Shown piece after piece: positions 34,986 through 45,317 of a DNA stretch of 64,000 nucleotides. The position numbers were made by a program, and so were the translations under genes. The notes under the pieces are model-generated. The model was not told where the DNA came from. It was given only the letters and a program-made list of their open reading frames with translations, and did no database searches. The DNA comes from Thermothielavioides terrestris NRRL 8126. Its lineage: Eukaryota; Ascomycota; Sordariomycetes; Sordariales; Chaetomiaceae. Location: assembly GCF_000226115.1 (NCBI RefSeq), contig NC_016459.1:1302001-1366000 (forward strand), read 5' to 3'. Numbering within the stretch: the first letter of the stretch is position 1; each line of letters begins with the position of its first letter.

Positions 34986-36671
34986 TCATAATCCATATGG
35001 TTCTTGGGATGGAAAGAGGGAAAAAAAAAAGGAGGGGAAGCTTACCGAGCGGATGGCTACACGAGAGCTGGGGCTTCTGGGTGTACCGGGTCTGCAGCTC
35101 GTCGCGGATGCTGTTGAGCAGCTGCACGTAGCTCTGCTGCGGGTTCTTCTTGAGGGCAGTGATGAATGCCCAGGACATGGCGCCGGTCGCTTGCGAGGCG
35201 ATGGTCGCGTCGGCGCTGGAGAACAACAGAGGTGCCCGGTGTCAGCAACAACGTGGGGAGGACAGAGCAAAATGAAGGGAGAAAAAGGCGAAAATAAAAT
35301 AAAAAAAAAAGACGAAAATAAAATAAAAAAGACGAAAATAAAATAAAAGAGAGGAGAAGAGACGGAAAAAGTCGGACGTACGAGGTCTGGTCGTCTTTGC
35401 TCCCCGAAAACATGATGACATCCGCGGGCGATGTCTTGATAGCCATTGTCCTCGCATAGGCGTCCTCGCTGCCGCTGGCCTTCTTGAAGAAGCCCATGAT
35501 GTTGTTGGCAACGCCTCCGAGGTCGCCGCGGCTGTACGCCGACACGGCGCTGAGCAGGCCTTGGCCGGCCTCCTTGGCGAGGTTGGGCTCCTTGAGGATG
35601 CCCTGGGTGGAGTAGATGTAGGGAAGGTCGAGGGCGGTGCCGGAGTGGCACGAGTCGAAGATGGCCGTGAGGCGGACGCCCGCCTGCAGGGGGCGCACCA
35701 TGATGCGGTGCATCTCGTCGTCGGTGATGTGGCCGTTTTGGCGGAAGTCGACGGGGTAGATCACCTCGTCGTAGCCATCCTCCTCGTCGCCGTCGAGGTC
35801 TTTTGTTTGCCCACCGTGACCTACCGGGGAAGGGTCAGAAATAGGTGCGTCTTCGGTTATCACGACAGCTCAAGGCACTCACCGGAGTAGTGGAAAAAAA
35901 GCGAGTCGTTTGGCCGGGCATCCTTGACGAGCCAGTGCATGGCCCTCAAAATGTTCTGCTTGGTCGGCTGGCTCATGGGGTTTTGCTGGTCGTCCGTGAG
36001 GATGACCATGTCCTCGCGCTTGTAACCATAGTTTTCCACGAGATAGGCCGACATGTTTCTGACATCATTGATACACCCCCTGAGCTGGCCTCGCTGGTTG
36101 AAGTAGTTGATGCCGATCAGCAGGGCTTTGCGGCGCCCGGTACATTGCGAGTATTGAAACGAGTGCCCGTGGGCTCCGTAGTGTTGTGTCGACTGGGGCG
36201 GAGGCGGAGGCGCGTTGTGGTTCCCGTGGACGTACGAATTGGAGTTCACCGTCGGCATGTCTGCTATCGTCAGTGCTTCCATTTTTCCACTCCCATGACG
36301 AAGTGTCATGCTCACTGGGTCTCCCATAGCCATGCGGCGCCTGCGGTGGCGGGTGGTACCCTTGGCTCGGAGGCTTGAGGGCGTAGCAGTGATTAGCCTG
36401 GGCCGTTCCACATCGAAGGCGTGCTCGCGACCAACCTGGGGGTAGCCATAGGGCGGTGCTGGTTGCTGGAAGCCATATCCGGGACCCTGGGGCGGCGGCG
36501 GCGGCGGCGGCGGCGGATAGCCGTAACCTTGAGGGCTGCGTGAACATCAGCCTATAAACCTCGGAGCGGTAGATGACGGCTTGGATCATACGGATAGTAG
36601 CCGCCGAACTGTGGGTGTGGGGGAGGAGCGTATCCCCCGGCGTTGTAGCCCGCACCAGGGTATCCAGACAT
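34986..36671 (-). CDS. Type I metacaspase
   Basis: Calcium-dependent cysteine peptidase cutting after Arg/Lys, linked in fungi to protein quality control and cell death. Exons are 36592-36671, 36436-36535, 36316-36373, 35883-36260, 35382-35820, 35046-35215 and 34986-35002, total 1242 nt (413 aa), a usual length. The prodomain is rich in Pro, Gly, Tyr and Gln ([14 protein letters not shown], poly-Pro, [12 protein letters not shown]), as in Mca1. The caspase fold starts at [12 protein letters not shown]; the catalytic His is in FFHYSGHGGQ and the catalytic Cys in [23 protein letters not shown] and the p10 part [21 protein letters not shown] follow. The last coding exon is just 17 nt (SHPL-EPYGL); its acceptor is my choice and the C-terminus is the least certain part. 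One intron (35216-35381) is strongly T/A-repetitive. Confidence 0.93.
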
Positions 36672-37511
36672 ATCCAGACAGACCCGTGGGCGAGTTGTTC
36701 GAGTAAGGTCAATCAGTTGGGCGAGCAGCCACAGATGGCCCGCGAGGAGTGGGCGGCGGCGTCGAGGCGGTGGTCGGGGGCAGACGGAGATTGCAGGCAA
36801 TAATCAGTCGAGTTCTGTTGCAGCGTGTATAATGCGGTTTGCTGTGTAAGTTGTCGAGGAGGGGCGGCAGCGTCTGGCCCGGTTGGAGTAAAGCGGGGAG
36901 GGAGAATTCAGGCTTGGAGCTCTGGCGGTGGTTCTGGAGGCTAACTATCGGGCCGCACCGATGAGCATGGCGCTGCACACGTACGCAAGGCGGAGATGAC
37001 AGGCAACATGGAGCAGGACAATGAATGAGACACGACAGGGAATCGGAGGCGATCCCGAGGGAGCGGTCCAGGTCAAGGCCATCATGGTCAAGGGGCGGGC
37101 TTGGGTGTCGAATCGACGAAACTTTTTGACAGCCGAGTTCCGGGGGGGCCAGCTCACCTGCAGGGTGGGTTAACCTGGAGATCTGGGCCGGGGTGTTTGG
37201 CAGCGTGTAGTGTAGCGTCGAGTAGCCCTCGAAATTACGATGCTCGGGGTGGGATGGTGTTCAGGAACAGGCGACGGCTGCTTGGGCGGTGGGGGTCGCC
37301 AGCAGGTCTGTCTAGTGTAGTGTAGTGTAGGATCTTTGTCGCCAACTTCGGTGCGTCTGGTGAAGCTGGGTCGAGTCGAGTTCGGTCCCAGGGCTCGAGT
37401 CGCCATCGGCTGGAGCAAGGCGCTTGAAGCAAAGGTGGGGTTCCAGCCAGCGCCAGCTGCCACGATTGGACATCGGGCGGTGGGGTGCGGATCGTTGCCA
37501 AGCCATGTGGC
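36672..37511. other. Promoter side of the metacaspase gene
   Basis: About 0.84 kb upstream of the metacaspase start, up to the fourth family A element. A short TAGTG repeat occurs at 37314-37330. No gene is supported. Confidence 0.5.
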
Positions 37512-37519
37512 CTGCGGAT

Positions 37520-37910
37520 GGTCGTCGTTAAAGAGGTCCCGCCAAGACTAATTTCGGAGACTGCCGCGTACAAGTAATTACAAATCACCAAGGGTGAACG
37601 GGGCCGCCACGACTTCGAACATCAACAATGTAAAATCGCAAAGACTCGCAACAACAACAACTTTACGATACCTTAACCAAATCGAAAAAAAAGAAAACGA
37701 GGATAACCTATACCCTAACTATAACCTATATCCTAACTTTAATCTAAATCCTAACTAGCGGGGGGCTGGCGCCGCCCCCCGTACCCCTGGCGAACTAACC
37801 CTTGGCGATAGTGCAAACCCCTTGGCGATCTTGGCGATGTACTGACGGTGTAAAAACATTGCCGACAATTGGCCGAAATTAGTCTTGGCGGGACCTCTTT
37901 AACGTCTACC
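37520..37910 (-). mobile_element. Small non-autonomous DNA element, family A copy 4 (inverted)
   Basis: 391 bp, in the opposite orientation to copies 1-3 and 15 kb away. Its outer ends are GGTCGTCG (left) and CGTCTACC (right), exactly the ends of copy 1 reversed, so it belongs with copy 1. The flanking 8-mers are CTGCGGAT (37512-37519) and CTGCGGGT (37911-37918), a target duplication with one transition. It lies about 0.85 kb upstream of the metacaspase start codon. Confidence 0.9.
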
Positions 37911-37918
37911 CTGCGGGT

Positions 37919-39226
37919 CCCGACTGAAACAGAAACCGACAGCGATCGTCCCGTCTGCTCAGCTCTTTTTCTGGATGGGATGTCTGTAAAATTAAGCTCA
38001 TCCGGGCCTTTTTGTGCACGCATGGCATGGTCTTTGCTTTGTCCACTAGTGCAATGCGGCTTGACTTACCACGCGAGATGAGTGTTCAGCTCCTGCTGCC
38101 GCTCCAGCTGCGATCCGAGCCATCGGACACAGACACGGGCGTCCTTGATCGTCGATGGTGCTGAATTGGATGGGCGCGTGTGTCTCATGGCGTGTCCCAC
38201 ACCCAACGGACGCACGGCCGTTGTTTGGCTGTGGTGCTTCTACCATGTAACGATCGAGTCTGCGGCCAAAATTTTGACCTTGACAACGCAACGCAGGCCC
38301 AGGGTAAGACCGTCCATTTCAATCCCGGAATGGAAGTTGCACAAGCCGAGGTCTGGCGTGGCCTTTCCGTGTGCGGCCAGATCGTCGGGTGCCTCGGAGT
38401 GCAGACAAACCGATGTTTATCAACATTGGCTTCGTTATGAACGGCTTGAAGCAAACCTATTGTACGGAATAGAATCCCCGACAACCAACACCCACTCCAT
38501 GATACAGTATTCCAAATGGTCGTAATACTTCCGTACCTGTTCCCCTTCCACGCGCACGACTCAAACAGCTGGAAAACGGTCGACTAGTTGCTCCGTCGTC
38601 CTGCCTCCTGTGACCCGCGTGTCTGACTTGTTTGCACTCGCACCTTCAGGCAGCGTGGCAAGCCCAGGGGCACGTCTTGCCAAAGTTGTAAGTCCCGAAA
38701 GCGGCTAGCTCCGGATCAACCCGGCGACACCAGATTGGCCGGGCAGGCTGGGGACTTTCGGAAGCGGGGCTGCTGAATACGGAGGCGCCGTCCTGCTGAA
38801 TCGTATCGCAGCCATTCAATGCTGACGGCGGCCGCCGGAATGAGCAGGGCTGTGGACGCCGCTCGGGCCAATATCAGCGCTGAATGCGCTGAAATCATGT
38901 TCGAGGGAGCAATGCTGAAATTTCAAATCTCTTATAGTCCGCATTTCTAGGTCGTAGCAAAGTGTGTATTCCATATATGGCAGAAAAATTTTTCGTCAAG
39001 TCGCCCGCAGTGGGCTGTGGAAGCTGAACTCGCGCCCGTGGTAGCGGCTCGCCAGCTGCAAAGACGGATTGCCTCCCGGATCTGGACCTCGAAAGAAGCG
39101 AAAGGCGAGCGGGCTTCTCCGTCCCCTATCCACTTCCACTATCGTGTGATGCGCTGGGTACGGAGATGAGTAAGGGTCCCCAGCTCCGCGCCTCGTTGCT
39201 GTTTGGTGCGCCCCAACAACAGCTGA
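37919..39226. other. Intergenic region between repeat copy 4 and the next gene
   Basis: About 1.3 kb, containing the 3' UTR of the unknown-function gene on its right. No gene, tRNA or repeat was found. Confidence 0.5.
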
Positions 39227-41473
39227 CTACGCCCCGGTCATTTTGACGTCGCCCTGGCTGCGCGCCGGCTCTTCCTTCGGCCCCTCCGCACCCTGCTGCT
39301 TCCCGGGCTGCTCCCGCATCATGTAAGCCATCATGCACCAGACGAGCTGCATCGCCTGGACCCGCTCCTCGACCTTGAAGAAGTCGAACCAGGGGCTCCG
39401 CCAGACCTCCAGCCGGCCCCAGCTCCTCCCGTTGTCGGGCTCTCCATCCAAGACGGCCAGCAGCCGGTCCGGGACGCGCACCCGCACGATGCTCACATGG
39501 TGCAGCACGGTGCTGACGACGAAGATGTCGTCGTAGTCAGCACCCCGCGCGCGCCCAATGGCCTCGTACCGGGTCTTCTTGTCCCAGGTGGGCGCGGGCG
39601 GGCGGACCATGCGGTAGTTGTCGTACATGGGATGGTTGCCCGACTTTTTGAGGCGCTTGGCGCCTTTGGAGGAGCCGCCGCTGTCGCCTCCGGGGATCGG
39701 GAGCGCCGACGGGCGGGAGAAGGGCCTCTGCGGGAGGGACATTGACGAGGAGGAGGATGGCGAGCGCGGCAGAGAGGAAGAAGATGGTTGGGGCGGCAGC
39801 GCCGCCTCTGACGGCGGGGCGTCCTTGTCGCCGATGGTCTCGTCCGCGCCGGACAGCATCTCCACCTCGCGGCCGATGGGTCCGCCCGGGCCGCCGCCCC
39901 AGCGCGGTTTGGTGCACCACCAGGCGTTTTCGCCGATCCGCTTTTCAACGCGGCCTTCGCGAGCACGGTGCTGGGCCGTGATCAGCGCGGCGACGAGCTC
40001 CCGCGCCAGGTCTAGCGTTGACTCGCGGTCTGCGCCCGGCGGCGTCGACCCACGTTCTGCCGAATTCGGGTCAGGGAATGAGGTCGTGTGCCTGGCGCTC
40101 ACAGCTGCCAAGGGGCCTTCGACGATGCCGGCGCGGGCGGCTTCGCGGGTGCCCGGCGTCCGGAAGATGAAGGTGCACCCCGAGGTGAAGTAGGAGCTGC
40201 GTGGCGTGCCGGTCGAAGAACGGGACGTGATGTGCAGCCGTGGTTCGGTGCGGGGTGCCGACACATTGCAGGTGAAGTCGTACGTTACTAGCTTCAAGAA
40301 GGCTGTGACCATGTTCTGGCGGTAATCTGGCGGCATCTGATGGCCAGCACCGGTACGGTAGAAGCCGGGTGCGCCGGAGCTTTCCTCGGGGTTCTTGCCG
40401 CCCTCGGAGGCAGCTCCGTTCTCGCCGTTGCCCTCCCCGGCCGAAGGGCCCGTCTTAGCTTCCGGCTTCGCAGGTGGCTTCGATGTGTCCTCCCAGAAAG
40501 AAGTGAACAATTCCAGATGGCGGTAGAACTCGTAGGCATTTCCCAAGCGTGCTTGGGGCTGACCCTTCGGGGGAGGGATCCTGCGGATCGTCCGGTACGC
40601 GGCTTCATTCGGAATGGAGAGCTCCCGTCTGCGCTCCAGGTAGGTCTGGCAGCCGGGAGAAAGGTTGCCAGTGTTCAGGCGTCTCCGCGTGCTTTCGTTG
40701 GTGGCGTGGGCGTCATCGGCGGAGAGGGCATGCCAGGCATCAAAGTCCGGGATGAAAGCCGGGTCCGGGATGATCTGAGAGGGAGCCGCATCCGGGATCA
40801 CGTGGGTACGGAGAGCCTCGAGGTGCGAGATGGCAACATCAGTGGGTCGCACTATGCCCTGGAGCACCGAAGTAAGGGCTGCCGGGGGCTTGCCGGAGGC
40901 CGGCCCCTGAACGCCCGGACCGTCGCGGTCGGAGACCTGCGGGCAACATCGGGGCAGGTTGATGGGCGTGGGCGGCGGGACATCCTTTGGGGGGCCGTTC
41001 GTGAGAGACCCCGGCCCAGGAACTAGTATAGACGGTCAGATCAGATTAGACGGGTTGCCATTGACTCAACAGGGAGGGCAAATAATCACGGGCCCAACCG
41101 GCACCGAGGACGATCACGCGAAATGCCGGCCCGGAGAGCGACCATCAAACGACCGATAAACCCGAGTTCCGCATCGACGGGCCCATACCAACGCGATGCG
41201 GGTTACGCAGATGCAGGCAGGGCGGGAGCCCTGGAGCAGCCGTCATGAGATTTACACAAGAGGAAACGGCAAGAAAACGGTCTGTCATAACCAACAACCC
41301 TTGGCTTATGGTGGGGCAGCGTGGCAGGCGCAGTGCTCAGTGCCCGTGCTCAGGGCTCGCACAAACTTGAGACGGCGGCAAACAACGATTCCCGCGGTGG
41401 CAGGGCGGGCGAAAAAAAAGGACCAGTGAGAACGAAGGTGCAACTTACTCATAAACGCAATGCCTCCGAACAT
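39227..41473 (-). CDS. Conserved-looking protein of unknown function (606 aa)
   Basis: Exons 41449-41473 and 39227-41022 give 606 aa. The first exon encodes only MFGGIAFM plus one base; the donor is GTAAGT and the acceptor is TATACTAG. Visible segments: a Pro-rich start (GPPKDVPPPTPINLP); an ordered N-terminal half (YLERRRELSIPNEAAYRTIRRIPPPKG, LGNAYEFYRHLELFTSFWEDTS); a Gly/Glu-rich linker; an ordered middle (MVTAFLKLVTYDFTCN, SSYFTSGCTFIFRTP); a Ser/Pro-rich linker; and an ordered end (YEAIGRARGADYDDIFVVSTVLHHVSIVRVRVPDR, WRSPWFDFFKVEERVQAMQLVWCMMAYMMRE). No transmembrane span, signal peptide or catalytic motif is evident. Alternating folded and flexible parts suggest a real, conserved scaffold-type protein. 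I do not recognise the family. Confidence 0.78.
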
Positions 41474-43121
41474 TTTGAATGAGTGGCGGTGGCCGGTGGT
41501 GGGCGACAGAGCGGCTGGTGAAAGTGGCGTTCAAGATCGGCAACCGTTGAAGCCCAGCTCGCTGCTTGTGCTTGTGCTTGTGCTGGTGCTCGTGGCGCGG
41601 AGGTCGACAGCGGCGGGCAAGATGCTCTGCTGGTCAGACGGTAGGAGATGGGCAGAGGTTTCACACAGTCGGTCGTACGCGCTCAGCAAGCGCTGAAGCT
41701 ACGCTTACTCTGTGCTCAGAGCCGGGAGTATAACGTGAGTTAGTTTGGGAAGCGATGAACTAACTTGGGAGCTCCCCCTCCCGTCGATTTCGAGCCCTTG
41801 GCGAGAGAGATCCACGGGGGGCTACCAGAATGGACGTCCACGTTAGGATGTCCATGGGGTGCTGCGGTCTGCGATTGGAGCGGGGGGCTCTGAGCACTTC
41901 GCTGGCATTGCATTGCGAACCGGCTCCCCGGTGGGGCCGTGCTACCTGGACGGGAGCGCTGGAGCCCGGCCGCCGAGCGCCGAGCGGAGTGCGGTGCTTC
42001 TCTGGGTGGGAAGAGCTGCACCTTCCTGTACCTAAGGACGCTAAGCTGTTGGGTTGATAACCGGACCCACCCTGTCTCCCTGTCCTTCGGCATCCCAAAC
42101 CTGAGTCTTTTGGCCCAGACGCCAATGCACGCCAGGTAGGTACCGAGCACTCCGTATCACAGATACTCCTTCCGTTTGTCAAACAACCTCAACCGCCGAG
42201 GACCAAGGGGCATCGACACCAGCTGGCTTCTTGGCCTCTCTTTTTCCTTCATAAAAAAATAAAGAAAAGAAAAGAAAAGAAGAAATGCTACTGTTGACCT
42301 CGAGCGATGAATGCTCTGTTCTGCCGCACGCAGGGGATCACCAACCCCGCAACCCGCAACCGGCAACCGCGTGCGTCAGGTGCGTCGCAGGACAGGGGTC
42401 AGACAACCCCCCGGCAAGATTACCACAGGAATGGCACGTCCACTGCGGGAAGAGCCTCACCACTCGAAACGGGGTATTCCAGCGGATAACACGCCTTCCA
42501 AGCCATCCCCAGCCAATGGCAGCCTGCAGCCGATCGACCATCAAACGACTTCTGCCCTGCCTGGCGTCCGTGCTGCGCGTCAGAAGTCGCCCGTTCGGGG
42601 CATCCTGGCCGTTGAAATGCGTTCCTCGAAGCTCCGCGAAGTGTCCAAGAGTGACACACGCGATGGCTTGGACCGTCGTGCGCTGTCACGGCTTCACCTG
42701 ATGCGGTTGGGTCGGGTTGTCCTGCCAAACTACCCAAACCATCGTCCCGTCCCACGGCTCCGTCCCAGATTCAGACTCTCCGTCTCTCGTTTCCAGATCT
42801 CAGATCTCCCCCGGGCCCTCCTCTCCTCCTCCTCTCTGGTCCTGTCCTAACCCATTCATCCGCACCACCACCAAGCCCGGCGCTGAGTTTAGCCGCCGCT
42901 GTTCTGTTCCTGCCCTCCTTTGACAGGAGCCTGCTCTTCTTCCTCTGCAGCAGATCTTGATGATTCTGCCATGACTTAGACGGCCCTAGTGGCCATGCGT
43001 ATTCGCTTCTGCTGAACCCTCTTTTCTGCCTGTGTTTTCGTTTGTCTTCCCGCGTTTTCCCTCACTCGAAGCGACTGGCCTCGCCGAGAGGGTTACGAGC
43101 AAAGACATCGATATCCAAAAC
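41474..43121. other. Divergent promoter region, unknown protein / membrane protein
   Basis: About 1.65 kb between divergent starts. An A/G-rich AAAGAAAAG tract lies at 42255-42285 and the last 350 nt before 43122 are pyrimidine-rich, as is usual for fungal 5' UTRs. No gene is supported. Confidence 0.5.
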
Positions 43122-45317
43122 ATGGTGTCGAGTAGTCTCCCGTCGGGAGCTTTTCTGACCACTATCAACGGGCGGCGATGCACGGCAATCCCCAGAGCGG
43201 CGGCGGCGGCGTCGTCGGCGTTGACGACGACAAGTGCGAGCAGCGTGGTTGTGGAAGCCACCACGACCGACTCGGCCACATTGGCTACTTCCGCTAGTTC
43301 GACGAGGACGACAGCCGGCCTGACGACTGGCTTGGTGGCCGCACCGGCTGCAGATGCGGATGGAAGCACTGAGGTCCCTGGACAGAGCTCAACGAGTACG
43401 ACGAGTTCCTCCTCCTCCACCATCATAATCACCGCCACCACAAATGTTCCCCCTGGTTCGGTGCAGATTGCGCAGGCCCAGGACAGTGAGACCACCGAGA
43501 CCAGTGAGACGAGCTCTTCGGCTGGTTCACCAACGCCTGTCCCCCCTGCGCCTGTCACGACATCTGGCACTACTTCCCAGTCGTTCACTGTCCTCGGAGA
43601 CGTAACATCCTCACAACCGTCTGCAGCGCAAAGCAGTCAAGCTGATGGCAGCGTAACAGCTCAAGCTGCAGATACAGTTGCAACTTCATCGGGCGTGGCC
43701 ACGGCTGAAACCAGCCCCCCTCTCCTGCCCGAGAGCCCAGCAGCCACGCCGCTACTCACCACCATTGAGTCACCACAACGAGCGACCGGCAGCGCGGCAG
43801 CCGATGCCACGGACACAACCTCCCCTGACCCCGCGTTGAATACCGTTCCTGCCTTGAGCAGCAATGCAGTCCAGTCGACTGTGGCCGTCGCTGGCGGTGT
43901 CATCGGCGGCGCCGTCGCCATCAGCATTTTAGCCTTCTTCATCTGGTGGTGGAGGCGGCGACTGATGCGGAAGAGAAGGAGCACCCTTCTGACACCGCTC
44001 GACGCGGTGCCATCCAACGAGAAGGGCAGCTATGTGATCTCGCGCCGGAGCATCGGGCCCACGCCGGTGGTTGAGAAGGTTAGGGTCGCCCTGGGCCAGA
44101 ATTTCAAGAAGATCCGAGGCCACATCCGCAACAGGACCGCCCCCTCTGTGAACCTAGACCGAGGTCCCTCGCAGTTCCTTGACCCGCCCGCCACCCGCAG
44201 CCGCGCGAACTCGGCCGTCACCGGTACTGAACCAGCAGCGAAGGACCGTCTCAGGGGCTGGTGGTCAGCGCTCGGGGCGCGCGTGGGATTTAACCAGCGC
44301 AACAAGACAGGCCGTGGCGCGACCTCGGATGTCACGCAGGAAAAGAAAACGGGTAGTTCTGACTCCCAGCCCGATTTCCTGACACTCTTGAACATGGACG
44401 ATGGGGAGCTGGACCGCGAAGCGCAGCGCCGACGAGCCAACCTCGCCCGCACGAACGGCAGCGTCAGCTCAACAGACAACTTCCTAGGCCTCAGCCTCGA
44501 CTTCGGCCGAGACGACGACCCGTTCAGCGATGCCAACGCCCTCGCCCACAACTCGGCGAAGCCCGCACCCCTAGCGGTCGGCGGCAGCAGCAGCAGCAAC
44601 CCGTTCAGTGACGCCAACGCCATCCGGGACCCCGCGCCCTCCTTGCCCAAAGCAGCAGCCACCTACGTGCCCGGCATGCGCCGCTCCCGCACCAACAGCA
44701 CCGCGGCCGGCGGCCGCCAGCTAAGCACCGCCTATTACTCCCCAGCCAACCGCGACAGCGTAGGCAGCCTCCGCTCGCTCGCCACCGCAACCACCACCAC
44801 CAACCAGCGCAACAAATTCCGCTCCGACCCCTTCGACCTCGAGCGCCCCGAGCTGCTCGGCACCACCACAACCGCCACCACCACCACCATTACCTCCGCA
44901 GCCGCTGGCGTCCCCGACCTCCCTCTTCCTCTCCGCACCGACACCACCACCGTCACCAACAACAACAACGGCGCCGACGTCCGCCGCCCCACCGGCACGC
45001 GCACCCGCGCCGAGTCCACAGTGTCGCGCTACTCCAAGTACTCCAAGTACTCGTCGGGCGTGAGCGCCGTGTCGAGCCTGAGCAGCGGCGGCGACGACGA
45101 CGGCTGGAGCGATCCCGGGCCGGACGTCGGGCCCGCCGCGGCAAGGAGCGCTGGTGCTCGTTGGCCGGGCCAGCAGGTGCAGGGACAGCTGGGGCAGCAG
45201 GGCCAGCAGGGCCAGGGGCAAACGCAGGGGCAGGGGCAGCAGGGCCAAGGGCAGGGGGCTAGGAGGCTGAGCGGGGGCAGTCTGGGGAGCTTGCGCAGCG
45301 TGGGGAAGGCGATGTGA
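43122..45317 (+). CDS. Ser/Thr-rich single-pass membrane protein with a long cytoplasmic tail (function unknown)
   Basis: A single exon encodes 731 aa from the ATG at 43122. Residues 1-245 are dense in Ser, Thr and Ala, as in O-mannosylated cell-surface sensors of the Mid2/Wsc general type, but without their Cys motif. One transmembrane span follows (VAVAGGVIGGAVAISILAFFIWWW) with a strongly basic stop-transfer RRRLMRKRRS, so the N-terminus is predicted outside. No classical signal peptide is visible; the start MVSSSLPSGAFLTTINGRRC is only weakly hydrophobic, so type III insertion is inferred. The roughly 460-residue tail contains the motif NPFSDANA twice, a YSKYSKYSSG repeat, and a Gly/Gln-rich run close to the end (about 45170-45260). 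Its role may be surface signalling or cell-wall sensing, but this is inference. Confidence 0.75.
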   Translation: MVSSSLPSGAFLTTINGRRCTAIPRAAAAASSALTTTSASSVVVEATTTDSATLATSASSTRTTAGLTTGLVAAPAADADGSTEVPGQSSTSTTSSSSSTIIITATTNVPPGSVQIAQAQDSETTETSETSSSAGSPTPVPPAPVTTSGTTSQSFTVLGDVTSSQPSAAQSSQADGSVTAQAADTVATSSGVATAETSPPLLPESPAATPLLTTIESPQRATGSAAADATDTTSPDPALNTVPALSSNAVQSTVAVAGGVIGGAVAISILAFFIWWWRRRLMRKRRSTLLTPLDAVPSNEKGSYVISRRSIGPTPVVEKVRVALGQNFKKIRGHIRNRTAPSVNLDRGPSQFLDPPATRSRANSAVTGTEPAAKDRLRGWWSALGARVGFNQRNKTGRGATSDVTQEKKTGSSDSQPDFLTLLNMDDGELDREAQRRRANLARTNGSVSSTDNFLGLSLDFGRDDDPFSDANALAHNSAKPAPLAVGGSSSSNPFSDANAIRDPAPSLPKAAATYVPGMRRSRTNSTAAGGRQLSTAYYSPANRDSVGSLRSLATATTTTNQRNKFRSDPFDLERPELLGTTTTATTTTITSAAAGVPDLPLPLRTDTTTVTNNNNGADVRRPTGTRTRAESTVSRYSKYSKYSSGVSAVSSLSSGGDDDGWSDPGPDVGPAAARSAGARWPGQQVQGQLGQQGQQGQGQTQGQGQQGQGQGARRLSGGSLGSLRSVGKAM

